Position numbers and translations under genes: made by a program. Under the pieces are notes generated by a model. That model worked only from the letters and a program-made list of their open reading frames with translations. It did no database searches and was not told where the DNA came from. A stretch of 64,000 bases of DNA from Chitinophagaceae bacterium. GTDB lineage: Bacteria > Bacteroidota > Bacteroidia > Chitinophagales > UBA10324. How positions within the stretch are numbered: the stretch's first letter is position 1; every line of letters begins with the position of its first letter. The stretch lies in contig JADJAG010000008.1 of NCBI GenBank assembly GCA_016704325.1, positions 1-64,000 of the forward strand. Direction: 5' to 3'. Of the stretch, positions 35,448-45,508 are shown in pieces.

Positions 35448-38400
35448 ATGAATATGAACATTGCTTTACAAAGATTTCGCAAATCTTTACTATCATTCCT
35501 TGCTTTTTTCCTTTTCATTTCAACGGTTCATGCATACTCTGTAACAGAACTTCAGGCTGTCAAATACAATGGCCAGGTTTTTCTTACCTGGAAGAATCCG
35601 GCACAAACAAATCTACAGTACAATGTGTACCGGTCGTCCACTCCTATTACGTCTTCCACACAATTGAATGGCACCACGTATCTTGGTTTTGTCCGTGACA
35701 ACTCCGCAAAAAATATCCGGAAATCAACATTGTACGGCGGTAGTCATTATTATAAAATAACATCTACTGCAGCACCATTAACAAGTGACCGGGGGTTGTA
35801 TGTGGCAACCTGTACTGCAAGTGGCAATTATTACTATGCGGTTACCGTAGTTACCCTAAGTAATAACCAGGAAGATAAATCAGTGATCAATTCATCGAAT
35901 TCCCTGGTTGCTCCCATCTCTGAATCAATAGCGAATCCGCAACCGGTCTTACAATTCCAGGGCGTGGAGAATGATGGCACCTTGCGGTATGAATATGCCC
36001 AATGGGGAAATAATCAGTCGCCAAACCACTACCCTGCTTTCAACAACTGTGGTTCTTTTGCCTGGAATTTCACCGTATTCAAAACGGGTATCAGCACTAA
36101 CAAGTCCATTTATGTTCTTTTTAAAGATGATGATCCTTTCTCTGTTTCAGGTATTAACATTTGTGAAGATTGCAATGTGATAAAACTGGATGATTACTTG
36201 CCCAATGGCAGCGACAGCTACTGGACAGGCTGGAATGACAGCTATAATATTTATTCAAGCACCAACGCTGTACCCAATAGCGGAATAGTAAAAATGTATA
36301 CCCAAACGAGGCTGAAAGAAACCATTGAATGGGCTAAAAAAGGTATCTCCGCTGATAGTAATAAGGTTTACCTGACCGGTATTTCTCATAATGCTTTCGG
36401 AGCACTCATCACTTCACAATTGTGGCCCGATATGGTAACAGCTGTCTACGCAAAGAATGCCCCTATTCTAATTAAAGCCTTAAACAACTCAACACGCGAA
36501 GAACAATGGTGTAATACTACCGACAATTTTGACACCGATTACATCGACCCGAATACCGGAATACCCATTCCCGTTTGGAAGCTTTTTAATATGTGCCACA
36601 TGTATAAAGTGAATACCAATCGAGGCGGGCCATTTACAGCCGGCATCAATGGCAAACAAGATGTAACTGTTGGATGGATTCAGAAATTCTTCTGGTATGA
36701 TTCCCTCAATGCATCAAGATTAGGTGGCGCCTGGTATTGGGATCAGCGTACCCACACAAATAACGGTGCAAAGTTTACTGATGAAGAAGTTACGCCGGAT
36801 TATGAGCGATTCACACTCGCCCGTTCTTTTCCTGCTTTCTCCTTTTGTTCTGCCAATCAAAATCCCGGAAATGGGACTCCTTCCAATGGAGATCCATGGG
36901 GAGCGATTAACGGTTACCTCGACTGGAACGATGCATCCATTGCCGATAATCCGAATGATTATGCAATTACCTGCTTTGTAAAAAATTTATATGCCGGAGG
37001 TACTTTGGCCGCAGAACAGTATGATTCATGCACCACTGATATTACATTTCAGCGCTTACAGAAATTTAAACCCACGATTGGCCAAACTATATCCTGGAAA
37101 GTAAAAAACAGCAGCAACAAAATTGTGCAACAGGGAAGTTTCACCTATACGGGTGGAATCATTACTTTATTTGGAGTAAAAATTTATAAGACCAACAGTG
37201 TGATTTCTATGTCGACCGGCAGTTGCAGTACTGTCTATTATGTTGATGCGGATAATGACGGATATGGTTCCTCTTCCGATCCGGGAAGCACATCCTGCAC
37301 ACCGCCTGCCGGAAAAGTCACCAACAATACTGATTGTAATGATGGTAACAATGCTATTAAACCCGGCGCGCAGGAAATCTGTGATGCCAATGATGTGGAT
37401 GAAGATTGTGATGGGTTAAAGGACGACGCAGATGCATCAGTAACAGGTAAGATTACTTACTATCCCGATAGTGATCATGATAATTATGGTTCCTCTTCCG
37501 CAGCTGGAACTGCCTATTGCAACCCGCCTGCCTGGTACACTACCAATAAAACAGATTGTAATGATGCGAATGCGGCGATTAAACCGGGTGCTCAGGAAGT
37601 ATGTGATGCGAATGATGTGGACGAAGACTGCGACGGTCAGGCAGATGATAGTGACGCATCCGTAACCGGAAAAATTACCTATTATCCGGATGCAGATCAC
37701 GACAACTTTGGTTCTGCCATTGCTGCCGGAACAGCTTATTGCAATCCTCCAGTATGGTTTACCACCAATAAAACAGATTGCAATGATGCAAATGCGGCAA
37801 TCTATCCCGGCAAGGCAGAAATCTGTAACCTGGTTGATGATGACTGCGACTTGCTTATTGATGATAATGCAGGTATCATCTATTATGCCGATAATGATCA
37901 TGACAATTATGGAAATGTCCTTTCATTCATTATATCCTGCACCATGCCAAATGGCTATACCACTAACAATACCGACTGCAACGACAACAATGCAGGAATT
38001 AATCCCGGTGCAGCAGAAGTATGCAATTCACTTGATGACAACTGTAACATACTGATCGATGATAGTGCAGGTGGAATTACTTACTACCTTGATGCTGATA
38101 GCGATAGTTATGGTAATGCCCTGGTGTCAGTTACCACATGCAATACACCTCCTGTCGGATTTGTAACCAATGGAAATGATTGCAATGATCTGAATAGCCT
38201 GATCAACCCTACTGCCATAGACATTTGCGATGGCATTGATAACAACTGCAACAGCCTAACAGATGAAAATGCTATCGGAGTTGCTATTACCTTATCCGGC
38301 TCCGCAACCGGCTGCAAATCGGAATCTATTACACTTACAGCCACAGGTTCCAATATGGAAAGTTATAAATGGTATAAGGGAACAAATCCAAACTCGGTGG

Positions 38401-39719
38401 CAGGACAAACCAATTCAACCTATACATTAAACTATGATAATACTACCGTGAAAGCAGTCGTATCCAATAGCTTTGGATGTACAGCAACCTCAGAAACCGT
38501 AACGCTATCCAGCATACTGAGTCCGTCTGCAACTATTACTATTTTGAATGGCGGCAATCTTGACTTGTGCAGCGGTGCAGTTACGCTTTCTACTTCCGGA
38601 GGAGAAAACTACAGCAGACAATGGTACCGGAATGATATAGCTATAGCCGGAGCTACAAGTACTACTCTTATTCCTGCAACTGCAGGAAATTATACCTTGA
38701 AGGTGACTAACATATCCGGATGCAGCAAAACTTCTTCGCCTGTATCAGTCATCGGACTGGTGACCTATTATGCAGATGCAGACGCGGATGGGTTTGGCTC
38801 ATCCTCAGATCCCGGAACTGTTTATTGTGAAATACCACAAGGAGCAGTAACCAATAATAGCGATTGTAATGATGCAAACAACAGCATCTATCCGGGAGCC
38901 CCGGACATTTGCGATGGAAAGGATAATAACTGCAATGGCATAACAGATGAAAATGCAATCACTGTATCCATTGACCCTCCTGGCCCAATTTCAGGTTGTA
39001 AACTGGAACTCTTCACCCTTACCGCGAGCGGTACGAATATTGAAACATATGAATGGTTTAAGGGAAATAGTGCCAATTCGGTAGCCGGACAAACCAGTCC
39101 ATCCTATACGCTCGCTTATGAGAATACAAGTGTAAAAGCTGTTGTTGCCAATAGTTTTGGCTGTACTGCTACATCCAACACTGTTTTAATAACCAGCATT
39201 GCAAATCCTTCCGCTACCATTTCCACTGCTAATAGTAATCTATGTTTGGGAAGCGTTGTATTGGCAGCTTCCGGAGGAGCTAGTATGTTGTGGCAATGGT
39301 ATTACAATGGCATTATGATTCCTGGTGCTACCAATAATAACTATGAGGCATTATCAGCAGGTAGTTATGAAGTTAACGTAGAAAATATTTCAACAGGTTG
39401 CAATAAACAGTCATCACCATTTACAGTTACTAATTCTTGCAAGACCACAGATCTCTTTTTCTCTGAAGACCTGCAATTGGAAATCTATCCAAATCCTTCC
39501 AATGGCTTTTTTACGATCAATCTAGAAAAAACAGGCACTGCTGATGTAATCATTAAAGTGTTCGACCTCACCGGCAGGGCAATTTATTTGAGTGATAGAG
39601 GCTTAATCGAAGGCAATTACGAGTCAGCCATTGAACTATCGAATCAACCTGCAGGAATTTATTTGATGGAAGTACTTGTTGATGGCGAGCGGCTTCGGAA
39701 GCAATTATTGATTCAATAA
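35448..39719 (+). CDS. Secreted MopE-repeat protein with hydrolase-like domain and T9SS tail
   Basis: 1423 residues, ATG 35448; a paralogue of the preceding giant with the same domain order. The signal peptide ends near VHAYSVTELQ, followed by the FN3-like segment, then the hydrolase-like domain, with Ser313 (same residue number as in the giant) in YLTGISHNAFGAL. Six MopE-type repeats follow: five in a row, then two Ig-like domains, then the sixth. The C-terminal region has two more Ig-like domains and a T9SS sorting domain starting LEIYPNPSNGFFTINL and ending GIYLMEVLVDGERL. The N-terminal ~590 residues are conserved while the repeat number differs (6 against 29). Terminator follows at 39791. 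Confidence 0.88.
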   Translation: MNMNIALQRFRKSLLSFLAFFLFISTVHAYSVTELQAVKYNGQVFLTWKNPAQTNLQYNVYRSSTPITSSTQLNGTTYLGFVRDNSAKNIRKSTLYGGSHYYKITSTAAPLTSDRGLYVATCTASGNYYYAVTVVTLSNNQEDKSVINSSNSLVAPISESIANPQPVLQFQGVENDGTLRYEYAQWGNNQSPNHYPAFNNCGSFAWNFTVFKTGISTNKSIYVLFKDDDPFSVSGINICEDCNVIKLDDYLPNGSDSYWTGWNDSYNIYSSTNAVPNSGIVKMYTQTRLKETIEWAKKGISADSNKVYLTGISHNAFGALITSQLWPDMVTAVYAKNAPILIKALNNSTREEQWCNTTDNFDTDYIDPNTGIPIPVWKLFNMCHMYKVNTNRGGPFTAGINGKQDVTVGWIQKFFWYDSLNASRLGGAWYWDQRTHTNNGAKFTDEEVTPDYERFTLARSFPAFSFCSANQNPGNGTPSNGDPWGAINGYLDWNDASIADNPNDYAITCFVKNLYAGGTLAAEQYDSCTTDITFQRLQKFKPTIGQTISWKVKNSSNKIVQQGSFTYTGGIITLFGVKIYKTNSVISMSTGSCSTVYYVDADNDGYGSSSDPGSTSCTPPAGKVTNNTDCNDGNNAIKPGAQEICDANDVDEDCDGLKDDADASVTGKITYYPDSDHDNYGSSSAAGTAYCNPPAWYTTNKTDCNDANAAIKPGAQEVCDANDVDEDCDGQADDSDASVTGKITYYPDADHDNFGSAIAAGTAYCNPPVWFTTNKTDCNDANAAIYPGKAEICNLVDDDCDLLIDDNAGIIYYADNDHDNYGNVLSFIISCTMPNGYTTNNTDCNDNNAGINPGAAEVCNSLDDNCNILIDDSAGGITYYLDADSDSYGNALVSVTTCNTPPVGFVTNGNDCNDLNSLINPTAIDICDGIDNNCNSLTDENAIGVAITLSGSATGCKSESITLTATGSNMESYKWYKGTNPNSVAGQTNSTYTLNYDNTTVKAVVSNSFGCTATSETVTLSSILSPSATITILNGGNLDLCSGAVTLSTSGGENYSRQWYRNDIAIAGATSTTLIPATAGNYTLKVTNISGCSKTSSPVSVIGLVTYYADADADGFGSSSDPGTVYCEIPQGAVTNNSDCNDANNSIYPGAPDICDGKDNNCNGITDENAITVSIDPPGPISGCKLELFTLTASGTNIETYEWFKGNSANSVAGQTSPSYTLAYENTSVKAVVANSFGCTATSNTVLITSIANPSATISTANSNLCLGSVVLAASGGASMLWQWYYNGIMIPGATNNNYEALSAGSYEVNVENISTGCNKQSSPFTVTNSCKTTDLFFSEDLQLEIYPNPSNGFFTINLEKTGTADVIIKVFDLTGRAIYLSDRGLIEGNYESAIELSNQPAGIYLMEVLVDGERLRKQLLIQ

Positions 39720-39789
39720 TACTGTTAGACTTTAATTTAATTGCGCTTGAACAGGTTGCCAGGGTAGCCTTTTGATCTCAAAAAATACA

Positions 39790-39823
39790 AAAGCCGGGGA
39801 ATAATCTTTCCCGGCTTTTTTTA
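39790..39823 (+). terminator. Intrinsic terminator after the second giant gene
   Basis: AAGCCGGGGAA / TTTCCCGGCTT with a short TAATC loop, followed by a T run. Confidence 0.9.
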
Positions 39824-40030
39824 ATGTATCATTCAGCAGGCAATCGGATTTTTACCAGACGGAAATAGTCGAGTTTTTCTTTTTTGGGAACGACACCATT
39901 AAAAAAATGGGCTGTTGCTTCCGGTAGGTGATCATTCTTAAAAACTAATACATTGACAGTTAGCCTTTTATAAATTTTTGCGATTCCATTTATTCACCAG
40001 GAGATAAAAGGCAATAATATCTGGAACCAC

Positions 40031-40059
40031 TTCGTTTTCACGATTTTACAGTATCTTTG
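40031..40059 (+). promoter_or_regulatory. Promoter of the bamD operon
   Basis: TTCG at 40031-40034 and TATCTTTG at 40052-40059 (17-base spacing), seven bases before the bamD ATG; the mRNA would be almost leaderless. Confidence 0.65.
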
Positions 40060-40066
40060 CGCGCCC

Positions 40067-40888
40067 ATGAATACTTGGAATCGGTACTTCTTTACTATGC
40101 TGGTTTTCGGCATCGTTGTGCTCTTTGGATGCAGCGATTATCAGTCGGTGCTCAAGAGTTCTGATACCACTCTGAAATTGCAGAAGGCAAAGGAATACTA
40201 TGATGCAGGCCAATATTATAAAGCGCTCCCCATTTATGAAGAGCTCATTAATTTTTACAAAGGCACAAAGGAAATGGAAGACATCGCCTATTATTATGCT
40301 TACACCCATTTCCATATGAATCAAAACCTCCTTGCTGGATATTATTTCAAAAATTTTGCTACTACCTATCCTAACAACGAGCATGCAGAAGAGTGCCTGT
40401 TCATGAATGCCAAATGCTACTATTTACTTTCGCCAGATATACAATTGGAACAATCCTATACACAGAAAGCCATTGATGAGTTGCAGTTATTCGTGAATCA
40501 GTACCCTTCCGGAAAATATGTAGCCGATGCAAATCAGATGATTGATGATATGCGTCGCAAGCTCGATTTGAAAGCCTTCAGAAGTGCGGAATTGTATTTC
40601 AAGATGGGCCGCTATAATGCTGCCGCAGTTGCTTTTAAAAACCTGCTGAGAGATTTTCCGGACAGCCCTTACCAGGAAAGAGCCATGTTTATGGTGATTA
40701 AATCTAATTACCTGTACGCACTTAACAGCATACCTGCAAAACAAAAAGAACGATACATGGCTACCATAGACAGCTATCAGTTGTTTTCCAACAAATATTC
40801 CACAAGTAGCTATATTGCTGAAGCCAAAGACCTTTACGAATCAACCAATAAAAACTTAACCAAAATTGATGTCAATGAGCAAGAATAA
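40067..40888 (+). CDS. bamD: Outer membrane assembly lipoprotein BamD
   Basis: 273 residues, ATG 40067. Lipoprotein signal with Cys22 in VVLFGCSD. The body is a run of TPR-like helices: LQKAKEYYDAGQYYKALPIY, YYYAYTHFHMNQNLLAGYYF, AIDELQLFVNQYPSGKYVAD and YFKMGRYNAAAVAFKNLL, as in BamD, which helps BamA fold beta-barrel proteins into the outer membrane. Length and position (first gene before the omega subunit, coaBC, DUF4835 and recN) fit the conserved Bacteroidota cluster. Its last bases overlap the next gene. Confidence 0.9.
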   Translation: MNTWNRYFFTMLVFGIVVLFGCSDYQSVLKSSDTTLKLQKAKEYYDAGQYYKALPIYEELINFYKGTKEMEDIAYYYAYTHFHMNQNLLAGYYFKNFATTYPNNEHAEECLFMNAKCYYLLSPDIQLEQSYTQKAIDELQLFVNQYPSGKYVADANQMIDDMRRKLDLKAFRSAELYFKMGRYNAAAVAFKNLLRDFPDSPYQERAMFMVIKSNYLYALNSIPAKQKERYMATIDSYQLFSNKYSTSSYIAEAKDLYESTNKNLTKIDVNEQE

Positions 40889-41225
40889 ACGCAATGCAAA
40901 TGGATCCATCTCCCCGGTAATGGAAACAAAAAACCTGAAAGAGATGCAGCAAAAAACCGGCAACCTGTATGAATCCATTGTGGTAATTGCAAAACGTGCC
41001 AACCAGATTTCTTCTCATTTGAAAGAAGAGTTGCATGGAAAACTGGAAGAGTTTGCCACCACTACGGATAACCTGGAAGAAATCCATGAAAACCGTGAGC
41101 AGATTGAAATCTCAAAATACTATGAGAAAATGCCGGATGCAACCCTCATCGCTACACAGGAATTTATGGAAGGCAAAGTGTATTTCCGTAACCCATCAAA
41201 AGATACTGTAGACCCGCTTAAGTAA
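40875..41225 (+). CDS. rpoZ: DNA-directed RNA polymerase omega subunit (Bacteroidota type)
   Basis: 116 residues from ATG 40875 (an ATG two codons earlier is also possible); overlaps the end of bamD by 14 bases, so translation is coupled. NLYESIVVIAKRANQIS is the conserved Rpb6/omega helix segment, in the form seen in Bacteroidota. Omega helps RNA polymerase assemble and in many bacteria contributes to ppGpp binding. N-terminal ~25 residues are Asn/Lys-rich and probably flexible. Confidence 0.75.
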   Translation: MSKNKRNANGSISPVMETKNLKEMQQKTGNLYESIVVIAKRANQISSHLKEELHGKLEEFATTTDNLEEIHENREQIEISKYYEKMPDATLIATQEFMEGKVYFRNPSKDTVDPLK

Positions 41226-41381
41226 GGTCTGCGACAGGTTGTATTTTTTACTTAAATGGTAGTAATTAAGTACCGTCAGTTGCCAATTTTCAACGGGCCG
41301 CGCCTGTTACCATCTGTTAAAAAGCAAATGAACGCTGCAGTTCTACTGTAGGCTGAAGGCTGACCTTAAATCCTTATTAGC

Positions 41382-42644
41382 TTGAGCGCACTCTCCGGAA
41401 AAAAAATTCTTTTGGGTATAACGGGCAGTATTGCTGCTTATAAAAGCGCTTATTTGGTACGTCAACTCATCAAAGAGGGTGCTGACATTAAGGTGATCAT
41501 GACGAGAGAAGCCACGCAGTTTATTACACCGCTTACGCTCTCCACGCTTTCAAAAAACCCAGTGTTGACAGATTTGGTTGCTGATAAAGAGTTCCTCTGG
41601 AACAACCATGTCGAACTTTCTTTATGGGCCGATGTGATGCTCATTGCGCCGGCATCCGCCAATACTATTGCCAAGTTCGCACATGGCCTTTGCGACAACC
41701 TGCTTACTGCTGTTTATCTTTCTGCACGCAGCCCTGTAATAATTGCTCCGGCAATGGATGAAGACATGTGGAAACATGCTGCTACCCAGCGAAACATCAA
41801 TACTTGTATTGGCTTTGGAAACAGGATCATTCCGGTTGATTCAGGTGAATTGGCAAGCGGACTTGTGGGTCCGGGCAGGATGGCAGAGCCCAATAACATT
41901 GTTGATTTCCTGGTAAGTCATTTCGAGAGCAAGAAAGCGACAGCAGCAACGATCAAACCATTCACGGGAAAAAAAGTAATGGTTACTGCAGGTCCTACGT
42001 ATGAAGCCATTGACCCGGTACGTTTTATTGGCAACTATTCCTCGGGAAAAATGGGTATTGCCCTTGCGGAAGCTTTGGCAGACCAGGGTGCAGATGTAGA
42101 ATTGATACTAGGGCCAAGCACACTTCTTCCAAAAAATTCCGGTATAAAAATTACGCGAATCACTGCTGCCAGTGAAATGTATGATGAAGCAAATCGTGCC
42201 TTCAGGACAGCAGATATTACCATCATGGCAGCAGCGGTGGCCGACTATTCGCCGGAAAAAACCGCTCCTGAAAAAATCAAGAAAAATGCAGGCGCTTTCC
42301 TTCACCTGAACCTTGTTAAAACACCGGATATCCTGAGGTCTTTGGGGGAAAGAAAAAAGCCCGGCCAAATACTGATCGGCTTTGCACTCGAAACGACAGA
42401 TGAAGTGACAAATGCCAAAGAAAAGCTCCGCTCAAAAAATCTGGACATGATTGTACTGAACTCTTTAAATGATGAGGGAGCAGGATTTCAGCATGATACT
42501 AACCGAATCACCATCATTGACAAAGAAGAGCAATTGCATAAATTTGAACTGAAGAGCAAACAAGAAGTTGCCAAAGATATCGTTAGGTTTATCCGCGATC
42601 ACATGCAGCCGGTAAGCCAGGTTTCCAATGCAACTAATAAATAA
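41382..42644 (+). CDS. coaBC: Bifunctional phosphopantothenoylcysteine decarboxylase / phosphopantothenate-cysteine ligase
   Basis: 420 residues from a TTG start; no in-frame ATG gives the conserved LSGKKILLGITGSIAAYKSA start. The N-terminal CoaC flavoprotein half has SIAAYK, H75-region NHVELSLWADVMLIAPASAN and PAMDEDMW (Asp in the position that is Asn in E. coli; usual in this phylum). The C-terminal CoaB half begins VMVTAGPTYEAIDPVRFIGN with SSGKMG, and has AAVADYSPE and KTPDILRSLG. Together they make 4'-phosphopantetheine for coenzyme A. The SGELASGLVGPGRM loop replaces the usual active-site Cys by Ser. Confidence 0.93.
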   Translation: MSALSGKKILLGITGSIAAYKSAYLVRQLIKEGADIKVIMTREATQFITPLTLSTLSKNPVLTDLVADKEFLWNNHVELSLWADVMLIAPASANTIAKFAHGLCDNLLTAVYLSARSPVIIAPAMDEDMWKHAATQRNINTCIGFGNRIIPVDSGELASGLVGPGRMAEPNNIVDFLVSHFESKKATAATIKPFTGKKVMVTAGPTYEAIDPVRFIGNYSSGKMGIALAEALADQGADVELILGPSTLLPKNSGIKITRITAASEMYDEANRAFRTADITIMAAAVADYSPEKTAPEKIKKNAGAFLHLNLVKTPDILRSLGERKKPGQILIGFALETTDEVTNAKEKLRSKNLDMIVLNSLNDEGAGFQHDTNRITIIDKEEQLHKFELKSKQEVAKDIVRFIRDHMQPVSQVSNATNK

Positions 42645-42696
42645 TGCAATCTTCAGCCCTTATCCTGAAAACTTACATTTATAAATAACCCTTTGT

Positions 42697-43595
42697 ATGA
42701 AACGCTACTTTTTTCTACTTGCAGGACTATTGATCGCAATGGGTTCTTCGCACAGGAACTGAATTGTACAGTCAAAGTGATCACCGCACAGTTGCAGGTA
42801 GTAGATCCTAAAGTTTTTCAGACCCTGCAAAAATCTATTTTTGAATTCATGAACAACCGTAAATGGACCAATGATAATTTTACTGCCGGGGAACGTATTG
42901 ATTGCAGCATTCTCATTAATGTTACACAGGAACTTTCCACTGATAAGTTTGCTGCACAGATCACTGTTCAAAGTAACCGACCTGTGCACAATGCAGGTTA
43001 TAATTCAACACTATTGAAATGGGCAGATAAAGATTTTCAGTTTCAATATGCAGAATACCAGCCATTGGAATTCAGCGAAACAACATTTGGTTCTAACCTG
43101 ACTTCCGTACTCGCCTACTATGCTTACATGATCATCGGACTTGACTATGATTCCTTCTCTCCTTCCGGTGGCACTCCGCACTATCAGAAAGCACAAAACA
43201 TCGTGAATGCGGCACAGTCATCCGCTGAGTCAGGTTGGAAATCTTATGAATCCATTCGCAACCGGTATTGGTTGGTGAATAACCTGCTGAATTCCAAATT
43301 TGAGGATATGCGTACCGTTCTCTATAAATATCACCGCGAAGGCCTTGACAGAATGTTTGAGAACCCTGAAATTGGACGGAAAGCCATATCAGAATCCCTG
43401 AACCTGATGAATAAGGTGAATGAAGATGCCCCAAACTCTATGATCATGCAGGTGTATCTTCAGGGCAAATCTGATGAACTGGTAAATATCTATTCTAAAG
43501 CAACCCCACAGGAAAAATCAAATGCTGTTCAGATACTTTCCAAACTAGATGCTTCTAACTCTTCCAAGTATCAGGCGATTATGAAGTCGAATTAA
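42697..43595 (+). CDS. DUF4835 family periplasmic protein, one frameshift in the signal peptide
   Basis: The gene starts at ATG 42697 with a signal peptide (KRYFFLLAGLLIAMG) and then shifts frame near 42741 into FFAQELNCTVKVI; one inserted base would join them. From there about 280 residues are in frame to 43595. Family features: QELNCTVKVITAQLQVVDPK at the mature N-terminus, then FEFMNNRKWTN, ISLIN-type strand pairs, SVLAYYAYMIIGLDYDSFSP and YHREGLDRMFE. Secreted to the periplasm. Its position between coaBC and recN is conserved in Bacteroidota. Function unknown. Confidence 0.8.
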
Positions 43596-43730
43596 GTCGG
43601 AAGTGAATAGTCGGAAGTCGGAAGTAAGTCGGTAGTCCTGGTTCCTGGCTCCTGGTTCCAATCATCTATCTTACATCCTACGTCTTAAGTCCTACGTCTT
43701 CCATCTTCCGTCCTACATACTGTTTGTTGA
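43596..43730. repeat. Degenerate intergenic tandem repeat
   Basis: AGTCGGAAGTCGGAAGTAAG at the left, TCCTGGTTCCTGGCTCCTGG in the middle, CCTACGTCTTAAGTCCTACG at the right. Related copies at 13459-13503, 15134-15189, 46330-46395 and 46490-46557. Confidence 0.75.
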
Positions 43731-43771
43731 AAACTACAAAAGTTCAATCACAAAATATCCCTGCTTCAATT

Positions 43772-43779
43772 TAACTTTG
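43772..43779 (+). promoter_or_regulatory. TAACTTTG -7 element of recN
   Basis: TAACTTTG ends four bases before the ATG, so the recN transcript is probably leaderless or nearly so. Confidence 0.6.
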
Positions 43780-43783
43780 AAAC

Positions 43784-45442
43784 ATGCTGCGCAAATTAGC
43801 AATACGCAATTATGCCATTATTGATCACCTGGAACTTATATTTTCAGAAAAGCTTACCGTGATAACCGGGGAAACAGGTGCAGGAAAATCCATTGCTATA
43901 GAAGCCTTATCGTTAGTGCTGGGTGAGCGGGCAGATGCCAATGTACTTTTCGAGAAAGAAAAAAAATGTGTGGTGGAAGCAACCTTTGATACCCTGACTC
44001 CTGAACTTTCTCATTTCTTTGAGGCAAATGATCTTGATTTTGATGATCATTTAATTCTCCGGAGGGAAATTCTACCTGCGGGTAAGTCACGTGCATTCAT
44101 CAATGATACACCGGTGAATCTTTCCGTCATGAAAATGCTGGGCGACCAATTGGTGGATATGCATAACCAACATGAATCACAGGAACTCAGTACCTCCTCT
44201 TTTCAAATAACCCTATTAGATTCGCTTGCAAAACAGGAGCCATCAGCCCGGCAATTCAGAATAAGATTTATTTCTTACCAGGAAGATGCAATACGAGCCG
44301 GCCAATTGCGTGCACAACATCAGCGCGAAACGCAGGAACTCGATTACCTTACTTTCCAACTTACTGAACTGACTAATGCCGCATTAAAACCCGGCGAACA
44401 GGAAACAGCGGAGCAGGAATTAAAACAGCTGGAACATGCGGAAGAAATCAAAAAACATTTTGCAGCAGCCTATCAACTTTTGCAGGAATCCGACCATGCA
44501 GTAAAATATCAACTGAAAGAAATCAGTACGCTGCTCCATGCAGCAAAGAAATTTTTTCCACAAACGGAAATGCTGATCACACGGCTTGAAAGTGCACGTA
44601 TTGAACTCGACGACATTGCCGATGAAATAGAAAATCAGCAGGCCGCACTGACCATTGATCCCGAACGGTTGCAGGAAATCAATCAACGGCTGGATGTGAT
44701 TTATCGCTTGCAGAAAAAACACCATGCCGGTTCCAATGCCGCATTGCTTGATATTGCTGCCGGACTTGATTTAAAAATTCAGGCCATCAGCATCCATACC
44801 GGTGAACTGGAAATTTTAGAAAGAAAGTTGGCCGTTGAACAGAAGGAATTGCTTTCGATGGCACAAAAGATTTCTGCAGAACGAAAAAAGCAAATTCCTG
44901 TAGTGATCGAAACCGTAAATAGGATGCTGAAGAGTGTGGGCATGCCACATGCTGCCATCAAAATTGAACATTCTCCATTAGCGGATGGTGAATTGAATTT
45001 GTATGGGATCGACCGGTTTCGCTTCCTGTTCGCATCCAATAAAGGCAGCGAATTCGCAGAGATTCGTAAGGTTGCCTCAGGAGGTGAATTATCAAGATTA
45101 ATGCTCTGTATAAAATCGTTGATTGCAGCTTCTACTTCCTTGCCTACACTTATCTTCGATGAAATTGATACCGGTATATCCGGCGAAACTGCCAGGAAGG
45201 TTTCCGCTATTCTGAAGGAACTTTCAAACCATCACCAGGTTATTTGCATCACACACCTGCCGCAGATTGCAGCCAAAGGGGACCTGCACTTTTTCGTTTT
45301 CAAAGAGACCTCCAATGCACGCACGTTCACCCGAATTCGCAACTTGGACCCACAGGAAAAGATCAAGGCCATTGCACAAATGATCAGCGGAGAAAAAGTA
45401 ACGCCAGCTGCACTGGAAAGCGCCCGCGAACTGTTGAATTAA
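43784..45442 (+). CDS. recN: DNA repair protein RecN
   Basis: 552 residues, usual length, ATG 43784. SMC-like ATPase for double-strand break repair. N-terminal Walker A GETGAGKS (residues ~28-35); long central coiled coil (LEHAEEIKKHFAAAYQ to the RLQEINQRLDVIYRLQ part); C-terminal ABC signature ASGGELSRLMLCIKS, Walker B LIFDEIDTGISG and the H-loop region ICITHLPQIAAKG. Complete, no frameshift. Last gene of the bamD-recN group. Confidence 0.95.
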   Translation: MLRKLAIRNYAIIDHLELIFSEKLTVITGETGAGKSIAIEALSLVLGERADANVLFEKEKKCVVEATFDTLTPELSHFFEANDLDFDDHLILRREILPAGKSRAFINDTPVNLSVMKMLGDQLVDMHNQHESQELSTSSFQITLLDSLAKQEPSARQFRIRFISYQEDAIRAGQLRAQHQRETQELDYLTFQLTELTNAALKPGEQETAEQELKQLEHAEEIKKHFAAAYQLLQESDHAVKYQLKEISTLLHAAKKFFPQTEMLITRLESARIELDDIADEIENQQAALTIDPERLQEINQRLDVIYRLQKKHHAGSNAALLDIAAGLDLKIQAISIHTGELEILERKLAVEQKELLSMAQKISAERKKQIPVVIETVNRMLKSVGMPHAAIKIEHSPLADGELNLYGIDRFRFLFASNKGSEFAEIRKVASGGELSRLMLCIKSLIAASTSLPTLIFDEIDTGISGETARKVSAILKELSNHHQVICITHLPQIAAKGDLHFFVFKETSNARTFTRIRNLDPQEKIKAIAQMISGEKVTPAALESARELLN

Positions 45443-45485
45443 ACCGTCTCCGTCGCTACTATTTAACCATTTAACAATTCATAAC

Positions 45486-45493
45486 TACATTTG
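45486..45493 (+). promoter_or_regulatory. TACATTTG -7 element of fabI
   Basis: TACATTTG lies 15 bases before the fabI ATG at 45509, which supports that start over the TTG at 45491 inside the promoter. Confidence 0.6.
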
Positions 45494-45508
45494 CCAAAAC
45501 CATTAGCC

